Assembly: GCF_048323695.1 (NCBI RefSeq)
Contig: NZ_JBLWFT010000008.1
Span: 1 to 64,000, forward strand
Source: Aquisalimonas sp007126095
GTDB lineage: Bacteria > Pseudomonadota > Gammaproteobacteria > Nitrococcales > Aquisalimonadaceae
Length of the DNA stretch: 64,000 bases
Direction: 5' to 3'
Shown here: piece by piece, positions 7,988-15,324 of the stretch
How positions within the stretch are numbered: position 1 is the first letter of the stretch
How the letters are laid out: every line of letters starts with the position of its first letter
Notes under the pieces: generated by a model
The model's input: only the letters and a program-made list of their open reading frames with translations
The model's database searches: none
What the model was told of the DNA's origin: nothing
Program-made: the position numbers and the translations under genes

Positions 7988-8128
7988 CGGCAGTGCTCTG
8001 TGATCAATGCTGTGACGGCCTGGGTCCATGGCGCGGTTTCCGCTTGTCGTTTTTCCACGACAGTAGCGGAAATCGGGCGGTGTGCCAAACGGTTGGTCCG
8101 GGTGTGCCATGGCGTATGCCCCAAAACA

Positions 8129-8159
8129 AAACCCCGGCACCTTACGGCGACCGGGGTTT
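8129..8159. terminator. Bidirectional terminator between intI and nrdJb
   Basis: The arms AAACCCCGG (8129-8137) and CCGGGGTTT (8151-8159) form a GC-rich stem with A/T tails on both sides. It lies between the convergent intI and nrdJb genes. The rest of 7988-8187 shows nothing else I can support. Confidence 0.75.
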
Positions 8160-8187
8160 GTCGTTTCCTGCCAGGGTGCGGCTTAGC

Positions 8188-8913
8188 TCAGCCGCACTTG
8201 CTGTCCCCGCAGTTGAGGCAGGTCATGCAGCCGTCCATCTGGATCGCGGCTTTGACGTTGCACTTCTTGCAGAGCTGGGCGTTCTCCGGGAAATCGCCCT
8301 CGCCCGGGGCTTCGGCCGCGGCGGCGTCCATGGCCGGGTTGTGGCCGGCGGCTTCGGCCTTTTTCTTCTCCAGGAACGCCTTCTGGTGGTCATCCAGCTC
8401 TTCGGACTCGATCATGCCAATCTTCTTCAGGTGCGTCTCGATGACGTCACCAAGCTCGGCCACCAGCGAGGGCATGAACCGACCGCCCTTCTTGAAGTAG
8501 CCGCCGCGCGGGTCGAACACGGAGCGCAGCTCTTCCACCAGGAAGGTGCAGTCGCCGCCCTTGCGGAACACCGAGGAGACGATGCGCGTGAGGGCGACGA
8601 TCCACTGGAAGTGGTCCATGTTCTTGGAGTTGATGAAGATCTCGAACGGCCGCCGGAGCTCATGATCCGTACCGGGGTTGAGCACGATGTCGTTGATGGT
8701 CACGTACAGCGCGTGCTCGGAGAGCGGCGTCTTGATCTTGTAGGTGCTGCCTTCCAGCTCGTTGGGGCGCTGCACCGACTCGTGCATGTGCTCGATGTCG
8801 GGGGCGTTGGCAGCCTCGGTTGTTGCTGCCGGGGCGTTGGTGGGCTTGGCTTCGCCGTCGTCCGGCTTGGCGACTTCGTAGCCCACGATTTTGCTGTCGA
8901 TCTTGATAGCCAT
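8188..8913 (-). CDS. nrdJb: Class II ribonucleotide reductase small C-terminal component NrdJb (TSCPD domain)
   Basis: In Pseudomonas-type bacteria the B12-dependent reductase is split. NrdJa holds the catalytic barrel and NrdJb the C-terminal tail needed for re-reduction by thioredoxin. The 241-residue product has a TSCPD domain (about 60-155). It ends in a cysteine cluster (CKKC, CMTCLNC, SKCG) that fits both metal binding and disulfide exchange. The ATG at 8913 was chosen for the family N-terminus MAIKIDSKIVGYEV; a longer open frame upstream overlaps nrdJa out of frame. The gap to nrdJa is 20 bases, so they form one operon. A strong terminator follows. Confidence 0.9.
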   Translation of the reverse strand: MAIKIDSKIVGYEVAKPDDGEAKPTNAPAATTEAANAPDIEHMHESVQRPNELEGSTYKIKTPLSEHALYVTINDIVLNPGTDHELRRPFEIFINSKNMDHFQWIVALTRIVSSVFRKGGDCTFLVEELRSVFDPRGGYFKKGGRFMPSLVAELGDVIETHLKKIGMIESEELDDHQKAFLEKKKAEAAGHNPAMDAAAAEAPGEGDFPENAQLCKKCNVKAAIQMDGCMTCLNCGDSKCG

Positions 8914-8933
8914 GGTGCGATTCCTCCGTGGGC

Positions 8934-11900
8934 TCAGAACTTGCCGTAGTAGCCTTCTTTCAGGGCGTCGAAGAGGTTGGCGGCGGTGTGCATTTCGCCG
9001 TCGTACTCGATCTCGTCGCCACCCTGGGCCTCGACCACGCTGCCGTCTTCCAGCTCGAAGCGGTAGGTGGTGTTGGCCAGATCCTCTTCCTTCACCAGCA
9101 CGCCCTGGAACGCTTCCGGGTTGAAACGGAAGGTGGTGCAGCCCTTGAGCCCCTGCTGATGGGCATACATGTAGATATCCTTGAAGTCCTCGTAGGGGTA
9201 GTCCGTGGGCACGTTGGCCGTCTTGGAGATGGAGGAGTCCACCCACTTCTGGGCCGCGCCCTGGATGTCCACGTGCTGCTTGGGCGTGACTTCATCGGCG
9301 GTGATGAAGTACTCCGGCAGGCCGGAACTGTGGGCATCCGCCGCCTGGGGCAGGCCGGAGGCGTCGATGAAGGAGCGGTAGGCCAGCAGCTCGAAGCTGA
9401 ACACGTCCACCTTCTCTTTCGACTTGCGGCCTTCGCGGATCACGTTGCGGTAGTAGTGGTGCGCGAAGCTGGGCTCGATGCCGTTGCTGGCATTGTTGGC
9501 CAGCGACAGCGAAATGGTGCCCGTGGGCGCGATGGAGCTGTGGTGCGTGAAGCGCGCGCCCTTCTCGGCGATGGCGTCCACGGTCTCCGGGTCGGCGTCG
9601 GCGACCTTTTCCATGTAGTGGCTGTAGCGGGCCATGAGCACGCGGCCCTTCACGCTGTCACCGGCCTTGTAGCCGTCCTCGGCCATGCGCGGGCGCTTGG
9701 CGAGCATCTCGTGGGTGACGGTGAAGTCTTCGTCCATGATCGGCGCCGCGCCCTTCTCGTCGGCCAGATCCACGGCGGTGCGCCAGCCCTGCAGGGCCAT
9801 CTGCTTGGACGCCTCTTCGGTGAAGGCCACGGAGTCGGCATCGCCGTACTTCATGCGCAGCATGGTCACCGTGGAGCCCAGGCCCAGGAAGCCCATGCCG
9901 TGGCGGCGCTTGCGTATGATCTCTTTCTGCTGCTCGGGCAGCGGCAGGCCGTTCACTTCCACCACGTTGTCGAGCATACGGGTGAATACCGCAACCACGT
10001 CGCGGTAGGTGTCCCAGTCGAAGTAGGCGTTTTCGGTGAACGGCTCGCGCACGAACTTGGTGAGGTTCACGGAACCGAGGAGGCAGGCGCCGTAGGGCGG
10101 TAAGGGCTGTTCACCGCAATTGTGTGCGTGCAACCCATTGGCATCAAATGAATTAATGCCTGGAACCTGCACATCGTAGACGTCTTCTTCGCCGTCTGCT
10201 TCCACTTCGGTCACTCGGGCCACAAAACGCGTCCGGTTAAGGGCACGGGTATAGCCGGCCAGCGACGCTTCAAGCTGGCTCTGCTTGTCGCTGTCACCAA
10301 AGCCGACGCGCTCGGCGAAAACCGCCAGATCCTCACCACTGATCACCAGCTCGTGCTGATCCTGGATGGCGTAGGTCCCAGTACCGCCTTTGCCATCGGG
10401 GAGCTGTGCTTCGCCGTTGGCACGACGATCACGATAGATGGTGGAGGCCACCCCCAGGCGCAGCAGCATGCGCTGCACGCCTTCGAGCCGCGCGATGTCA
10501 GACTGCGCCAGGCGCACGCTCACACCCTTTGTCTGGGAACCCTGAACCGATCCGTCAGCGTCGAACAGGCCACGAATGAAGCCGGCATGGCCGCGCGCGG
10601 AGGAGCGTTCGATTTCCGTCGTTACACCCTTGTTTCCGGGCGTCATGCCCATCCGGCCGGCAAGCGTCTTCAGCGCTGCAGTGGACAGCCGCCACTCACT
10701 GCGCCCGGCAACGGCCTGCCAGCCCCGGAAATCAGCACGGTGGCCAAGTTCGCGGGCTGCTGCTTCGGCACGCGCCATGATGGCCCGCACGCCATCTGAA
10801 GGCGCACCGTCATCGCCGTTGGCAACCGCCGCCGGCGCCCAGGTGGAGAGCACGGCCTTGTCCTGCTTCAGTGTGCCGTCGCCCACGAGAAGGCCAAGGA
10901 GATACCCCTCGTCCTCGGAAAGCTCACCCTCCCACTCGGGAAGGTCCCGATGGTTGTTCAGAAGCACCCGGTCGCCGGCGCGCAGTTCACCCGCTGCGCA
11001 CCACTCGGTCTCGGTGGAGTAGCGCGTGAAACGCGAAACCCGCCGCACGCGGTGGTCTTCCGTGAGCCGCAGGTTGTAGCCTTCGGCAGTCTGCAGCCGA
11101 ACAACGGCCTTGGTATCGGTACGGAAGAAGCCGTCCTCACCGCTCGCGTGGACGACGCCGTCGACCACGGCCTGGAACGGCCGACCAATCAGCTCGCTGA
11201 CCTGACGGGGACCTTCGTCTGTCTGTACCCAGGTATCTGCCGTCACACAGGGGTTGGTCGCGCGGATGTCTTCGTCGAACCAATTGTTGTTCATCTCGTT
11301 GACGCGGTCAATGAGGATGAAGCCCGGCTCGGCGAAGTCGTAGGTGGAGGTCATGATCATGTCCCACAGGCGCTTCGCTTTCACGGTGCGCTCGATGCGG
11401 CAGGCGACCAGACCTTCCTCGTTGGTGACGTAGCCTTCCTTGCGCGGCCAGTAGCGCCAGCGGATGACGGACGGGTCGTTGAGGTCGATGTTGTCCACTT
11501 CCACTTCGCGCGGGCTCACCGGGAAGGCGAGCGCCCAGTCGGCGTCGTTGCGCACGGCCTCGATGAACTCATCGGTGATGAGCAGGCTGAGGTTGAACTG
11601 ACGCAGGCGGCCGTCTTCGCGCTTGGCGCGGATGAAATCGAGCACGTCCGGGTGGCCCACGTCGAAGGTGGCCATCTGCGCGCCGCGGCGGCCGCCGGCG
11701 CTGGAGACGGTGAAGCACATGCGGTCGTAGATATCCATGAACGACAGCGCGCCGCTGGTGTAGGCGCCGGCGCCGGAGACGTAGGCGCCCTTGTGCCGCA
11801 GGGTGGAGAACTCGTAGCCAATGCCGCAGCCGGCCTTCAGCGTCAGCCCCGCTTCGTGCACTTTCTGCAGGATGTCGTCCATGGAGTCGCCGACAGTGCC

Positions 11901-12224
11901 GGAGACGGTGCAGTTGATGGTGCTGGTGGCCGGCTTGTGCGCTTCGGCGCCAGCATTGGAGGTGATGCGGCCGGCCGGGATCGCGCCCTGGCGCAGGGCC
12001 CAGAGAAACTTGCCGTACCACTCCTCGCGCTTCTTCTTGGTAGTTTCAACCTGAGCCAGGGAGCGCGCCACCCGCTTGTAGGTGTCATCGACGGTCTCGT
12101 CGATCACCCGGCCATCCTTTGCTTTCAGGCGGTACTTTTTATCCCAGATATCCCAGGACGCACTCTGGATTTCGATCTCGGTTACGTCCTTCGGCACATC
12201 CCGGGCCTCGGCTGCACTCGTCAT
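8934..12224 (-). CDS. nrdJa: Adenosylcobalamin-dependent ribonucleotide reductase NrdJa with an intein
   Basis: The protein reduces ribonucleotides to deoxyribonucleotides using B12 and works with or without oxygen. The 1096-residue precursor is 377 residues longer than the family because an intein occupies 326-702. The joined exteins give about 719 residues, the usual size. The N-extein has the CTVSGTVGDSMDD region. The thiyl-radical motif NPCGE forms only after splicing: NP lies before the intein and CGEQPLPPYGACLLGSVNLT after it. The activity therefore depends on protein splicing. It is first in an operon with nrdJb, behind a promoter region with NrdR-like boxes. Confidence 0.96.
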   Translation of the reverse strand: MTSAAEARDVPKDVTEIEIQSASWDIWDKKYRLKAKDGRVIDETVDDTYKRVARSLAQVETTKKKREEWYGKFLWALRQGAIPAGRITSNAGAEAHKPATSTINCTVSGTVGDSMDDILQKVHEAGLTLKAGCGIGYEFSTLRHKGAYVSGAGAYTSGALSFMDIYDRMCFTVSSAGGRRGAQMATFDVGHPDVLDFIRAKREDGRLRQFNLSLLITDEFIEAVRNDADWALAFPVSPREVEVDNIDLNDPSVIRWRYWPRKEGYVTNEEGLVACRIERTVKAKRLWDMIMTSTYDFAEPGFILIDRVNEMNNNWFDEDIRATNPCVTADTWVQTDEGPRQVSELIGRPFQAVVDGVVHASGEDGFFRTDTKAVVRLQTAEGYNLRLTEDHRVRRVSRFTRYSTETEWCAAGELRAGDRVLLNNHRDLPEWEGELSEDEGYLLGLLVGDGTLKQDKAVLSTWAPAAVANGDDGAPSDGVRAIMARAEAAARELGHRADFRGWQAVAGRSEWRLSTAALKTLAGRMGMTPGNKGVTTEIERSSARGHAGFIRGLFDADGSVQGSQTKGVSVRLAQSDIARLEGVQRMLLRLGVASTIYRDRRANGEAQLPDGKGGTGTYAIQDQHELVISGEDLAVFAERVGFGDSDKQSQLEASLAGYTRALNRTRFVARVTEVEADGEEDVYDVQVPGINSFDANGLHAHNCGEQPLPPYGACLLGSVNLTKFVREPFTENAYFDWDTYRDVVAVFTRMLDNVVEVNGLPLPEQQKEIIRKRRHGMGFLGLGSTVTMLRMKYGDADSVAFTEEASKQMALQGWRTAVDLADEKGAAPIMDEDFTVTHEMLAKRPRMAEDGYKAGDSVKGRVLMARYSHYMEKVADADPETVDAIAEKGARFTHHSSIAPTGTISLSLANNASNGIEPSFAHHYYRNVIREGRKSKEKVDVFSFELLAYRSFIDASGLPQAADAHSSGLPEYFITADEVTPKQHVDIQGAAQKWVDSSISKTANVPTDYPYEDFKDIYMYAHQQGLKGCTTFRFNPEAFQGVLVKEEDLANTTYRFELEDGSVVEAQGGDEIEYDGEMHTAANLFDALKEGYYGKF
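10119..11249 (-). mobile_element. Intein with LAGLIDADG homing endonuclease inside nrdJa
   Basis: The intein starts at Cys326 (CVTADTWVQTDEG, block A). Block B follows with a TxxH motif (RLTEDHRVRR), and the intein ends in VYDVQVPGINSFDANGLHAHN (block F/G) before Cys703 (+1). All splicing residues (Cys1, His, terminal His-Asn, Cys+1) are present. Between them lie two dodecapeptide motifs, GYLLGLLVGDG (about 440-450) and GFIRGLFDADG (about 548-558), each with its acidic residue. The homing nuclease therefore looks intact. The insertion point is the codon for the catalytic cysteine, a very conserved target. Confidence 0.95.
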
Positions 12225-12273
12225 CCGTCAGTACTCCCATGACTGTTGGTTTTTCATCAACGACTTGCGTTAG

Positions 12274-12376
12274 CTATCCACAGGCTGTTCCACAAGATAT
12301 GAACAACTTGTACCCGCTAACCCCTATATATTGGGGTGAATGAAGAGCATCTTAGAATATCCAGTGTGCAAGTCAA
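12274..12376 (-). promoter_or_regulatory. nrdJ promoter region with NrdR-like boxes and a DnaA-box-like site
   Basis: On the minus strand a TTGACT -35 (12376-12371) and TAAGAT -10 (12354-12349) are separated by 16 bases. Just downstream lies the palindrome CCCCTATATATTGGGG (12321-12336), close to the NrdR box of other nrd promoters. A weaker match, CCACAAGATATGAACA (12290-12305), is offset by 31 bases, the three-turn spacing usual for paired NrdR boxes. CTATCCACA (12274-12282) is one base from a DnaA box. These are pattern matches only. Confidence 0.65.
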
Positions 12377-12433
12377 CGGTTGACACAACCGGGAAAACGG
12401 ACTCTGAACGACCGGTTCATTAACGGGGAAAAT

Positions 12434-13660
12434 TCACCACAGATCGGCGGGGACGGCGCCGGAGCGCCCGTAAACCACGGCGGGGTCGTGGCCGAGGAAT
12501 CGCAGGATCTCGTCTTCGCGCTGGAGGGCGTCCTTGTAGCCCAGATCGATGAGGGCCTGACAGAAGCCCTGCTCGAAGAGCAGGTAGCTGGCCACGGTGG
12601 ATCCGCCACCACTGGTGGCGCCGCTGCCCTTGAGGAAGAACCGCAGCGAGCGCGGCAGCTCGTGGGCGTGGCGGGCGGCGATCTCGTCGATCTCTTCGCT
12701 GGGGGAGATTTTCAGGGCCTCCACCCGGCGCAGGGGCAACTCGTGGGTGTGACGGGCCTTCTCGGGGATGAGGTCCACTGTGCGGTTGATGCGCTCCAGC
12801 CGCTCGAGATCACCTTCGAGCATGTCGATGAAGGCCGAGTCGAGCATGTGGCCGAGGATCTCCGCCACCGAGGGGTAGCGCTCGGGCACGCGACCCGGCG
12901 GCAGAGCCCCCACCCGGCCGCTCACGCCAATGACCAGCACCCGGTCGGCACCCATGTGCAGCGCCGGGCTGATGGGCGCGAGCTGGCGCACGGAGCCGTC
13001 GCCGTAGAAGTTGTCGCCGATGCGCACGGCCGGGAACACCACCGGGATGGCGCTGGAGGCAAGCAGGTGCTGGAGGCCCAGCTGGGTGCGCACACCCACC
13101 CGCCGCGCCCGCCCCCACTCATTGATGCTGCGGTCGCCCTGGAAGAACGACACCGACTCGCCGCCGGTGTACCGCGAGGCGGTGATGCTGAGCGCACGCA
13201 GGTCGCCGCTGGCGATGGCCTCTTCGATGCGCTCGAAGCGCATCAGGTTGCCGAGCAACTCGCGCAGGGGGCGGTTGTCCAGCAGCGACACCGGGCGGTG
13301 GGCGCCCACGCCACCCAGAAACAGGGCCGAGAGCCACTTCATCGCACGGGCCGAGACGCCGAGCGCGTCGGTGCGGTAGACCTGCTCGGCGGTGAAGCCA
13401 CCCCAGACTTCCTCCAGCCCGCGCACGCCCTGGCGGAAGCGCGTGGCGTGGGTGGCCAGGGCGGCAGCGTTCAGGGCGCCGGCGGAGGTGCCGCAGATCA
13501 CCGGGAAGGGGTTGCCGGCATGGCGTGGCAGCATCCGGGCGATGGCGCGCAGCACGCCTACCTGGTATGCGGCGCGGGCGCCGCCGCCGGAGAGGATCAG
13601 ACCCACGCAAGGCCCTGATTTCGGCCCACGTGCCGAGACCTCCCTTGCCCGCCAGATCAT
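12434..13660 (-). CDS. Patatin-like phospholipase family protein
   Basis: A predicted cytoplasmic or peripheral lipid acyl hydrolase of 408 residues. The oxyanion loop GGGAR (25-29), the nucleophile motif GTSAG (57-61, Ser59) and the catalytic-dyad Asp in GDGS (about 221) are all present, so it should be active. There is no signal peptide. The start is the ATG at 13660, just before the first family-like segment. A longer frame upstream runs over pncA and is unlikely to be coding. The C-terminal 110 residues, with a conserved FLKGSGATS segment, are typical of bacterial RssA-like proteins. Substrate is unknown. It appears to be a single gene, with 35 bases separating it from pncA. Confidence 0.87.
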   Translation of the reverse strand: MIWRAREVSARGPKSGPCVGLILSGGGARAAYQVGVLRAIARMLPRHAGNPFPVICGTSAGALNAAALATHATRFRQGVRGLEEVWGGFTAEQVYRTDALGVSARAMKWLSALFLGGVGAHRPVSLLDNRPLRELLGNLMRFERIEEAIASGDLRALSITASRYTGGESVSFFQGDRSINEWGRARRVGVRTQLGLQHLLASSAIPVVFPAVRIGDNFYGDGSVRQLAPISPALHMGADRVLVIGVSGRVGALPPGRVPERYPSVAEILGHMLDSAFIDMLEGDLERLERINRTVDLIPEKARHTHELPLRRVEALKISPSEEIDEIAARHAHELPRSLRFFLKGSGATSGGGSTVASYLLFEQGFCQALIDLGYKDALQREDEILRFLGHDPAVVYGRSGAVPADLW

Positions 13661-13695
13661 GCCGCTGCCCCCCTCCAACCGGGAAAACCGGCACC

Positions 13696-14358
13696 CTAGT
13701 GGAACAGGTCCGTCGTTTCCAGCACGTCGACGTTGGCCGCCTGCAACGCCTGCTGGCAGTCCTGGTCGTTGTCGTGGGTCACGGGGCGTGTGAGGTCCCA
13801 CAGAAAACCAACCCGGAAGCCCGCTTCGGCGGCATCCTCGGCGGTCCACTGGACGCACACGTCCCGCGCCAGCCCGCACACCAGCACGGTGTGCACGCCC
13901 CGCTCGCGCAGGTAGCCGGCCAGGCCGGTGGGCGGCCGCCTGCCGGCGGCGTTCCAGTTGTTGCGGAAGCCGCTGTAGGAATCCACCCGCGGGTCGCAGC
14001 CCTTGCGAAGGATGAGGTCCGCGTGATCCCACGGCAGGCCCGGTACCAGCTCCGCACCGGCAGTGCCCTGCACGCAGTGATCCGGCCACAGCACCTGCTC
14101 GTGGCCGTGGACCTCGATGGTCTCGAACGGGGTGCGGTCGGCGTGTGAGCTGGCGAAGGAAACGTGCCCCGGTGGGTGCCAGTCCTGGGTGGCGACCATC
14201 ACCCCACAGGGCCGCGCCTCCATGAGCCTGCGCACGCCGGGCAGGATGGCGTCGCCGTTGGCGGTGGCGAGCGGTCCGCCCGCCATGAAGTCCGGCTGGA
14301 TGTCCACCAGCAGCAGGGCCGTGTGATCAGGGTCGCTGAATAGCTCGTTGCCCGACAT
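13696..14358 (-). CDS. pncA: Nicotinamidase (PncA, isochorismatase-like)
   Basis: Hydrolyses nicotinamide to nicotinate in the NAD salvage pathway. The 220-residue protein carries the Cys hydrolase triad D19 (VDIQPDF), K119 and C168 (ARDVCV). The metal ligands are D59 and H61 (QDWH) and H94 (WPDHC). The start at 14358 is preferred to an upstream ATG because the family N-terminus begins shortly before the LLLVDIQ strand and a purine-rich site (GGAGGGCG) precedes it. Pyrazinamidase activity is expected as a side reaction. Confidence 0.93.
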   Translation of the reverse strand: MSGNELFSDPDHTALLLVDIQPDFMAGGPLATANGDAILPGVRRLMEARPCGVMVATQDWHPPGHVSFASSHADRTPFETIEVHGHEQVLWPDHCVQGTAGAELVPGLPWDHADLILRKGCDPRVDSYSGFRNNWNAAGRRPPTGLAGYLRERGVHTVLVCGLARDVCVQWTAEDAAEAGFRVGFLWDLTRPVTHDNDQDCQQALQAANVDVLETTDLFH

Positions 14359-14460
14359 GATGCGCCCTCCATTCGGGTCGCCCTTGTCTGTACAAAGTCC
14401 AGTATCCGGGTGTGGAGGGGGGTTCACAAGGGTGTGGCGGTTGCGGGGGTGATTCGTTGG

Positions 14461-14522
14461 GTCGCGACTGAAGTCGCTCCTACGGGTCGGTGCCCCCGTG
14501 TAGGAGCGACTTCAGTCGCGAC
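14461..14522. repeat. REP-like palindromic repeat pair, family A copy 1
   Basis: Two 23-base arms in inverted orientation (14461-14483 and 14500-14522) surround a 16-base centre. Each arm holds its own small hairpin, GCGACT-GA-AGTCGC, followed by CTCCTAC. The element lies between the ydfG-like gene end and pncA. Copies 2 and 3 are at 42099 and 56167. Confidence 0.85.
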
Positions 14523-14544
14523 AGCAGGTCCAGGCCAGACGGCC

Positions 14545-15303
14545 TCACTCCACCGGCTTCACCGCCAACGGATTCCAGCTCTGGGTGACGGGCATGACCT
14601 CCAGGGTGTTCACGTTCACCCGCGCGGGCAGGCTGCTGACCCACCAGATGACTTCCGCGATGTCCTCGGGCTGGATGGGGTCGTTGCCCTCGTAGAGACT
14701 GGCGGCCTTGTCGCTGTCGCCACGGAAGCGGACGGTGGAGAACTCCGTCTCGCACAGGCCCGGCTCCAGGTTGGTGACACGCACGCGGGTGCCCTGAAGA
14801 TCGGAGCGAACGGCGCGGCTGAACTGCTGCACGAACGCCTTCGTGCCGCAGTACACGTTGCCGCCCGGATAGGGCCAGTTGCCGGCCACGGAGCCGAGGT
14901 TGATCACATGGCCGCGGTTGCGCTCGACCATGCCCGGCAGGAGCGCACGGGTGAGGCGCAGCACGCCCATGATGTTGGTCTCCACCATGGTCTCCCACTC
15001 GTCCATGCTGCATTCCTGGGCGGGCTCGCGGCCCAGGGCGAGCCCGGCGTTGTTCACCAGCACGTCGATCTCGGCGAACGCCGGCGGCAGGCTTGCCAGG
15101 GCCTGCTCGGTGGCCTGGCGGTCGGTGATGTCGAACTGCAGGGTGTGCAGGTGTTCGGGGCCGCCCAGCTCCTGCTGCATGGCCGCGAGTCGGTCGCCGC
15201 GGCGGCCGGTGATGACCACCTTCCAGCCGTTGTCGCGGAAGCGCCGCGCCGTGGCCGCGCCGAAGCCGGATGTGCCGCCGGTGATGAGTACAGTGCCCGT
15301 CAT
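14545..15303 (-). CDS. ydfG: Short-chain dehydrogenase, YdfG-like NADP-dependent 3-hydroxy acid dehydrogenase
   Basis: A cytoplasmic oxidoreductase of 252 residues. The NADP-binding TGGTSGFG (8-15), the NNAG motif (84-87) and catalytic S138, Y151 and K155 (YCGTK) are in place. R34-R35 after the second strand favour NADP. In E. coli YdfG oxidises serine and related 3-hydroxy acids and reduces malonic semialdehyde. The match is at family level, so the exact substrate is inferred. It follows the RND permease gene by 21 bases and may be co-transcribed with the efflux operon. A family A repeat lies downstream. Confidence 0.85.
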   Translation of the reverse strand: MTGTVLITGGTSGFGAATARRFRDNGWKVVITGRRGDRLAAMQQELGGPEHLHTLQFDITDRQATEQALASLPPAFAEIDVLVNNAGLALGREPAQECSMDEWETMVETNIMGVLRLTRALLPGMVERNRGHVINLGSVAGNWPYPGGNVYCGTKAFVQQFSRAVRSDLQGTRVRVTNLEPGLCETEFSTVRFRGDSDKAASLYEGNDPIQPEDIAEVIWWVSSLPARVNVNTLEVMPVTQSWNPLAVKPVE

Positions 15304-15324
15304 TATTGGTTTCTCCTCGTTCTG

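Noticed and set aside
1..8000. Interpretation of the hsd genes as an ordinary genomic island with a phage-type integrase
   Set aside because: The recombinase has the IntI-specific insert, is divergent from the genes, and the far end has an attC rather than a tRNA or direct repeat.
10950..12242. 430-codon plus-strand frame opposite nrdJa
   Set aside because: Shadow of the reductase and intein; no ribosome binding site or motif.
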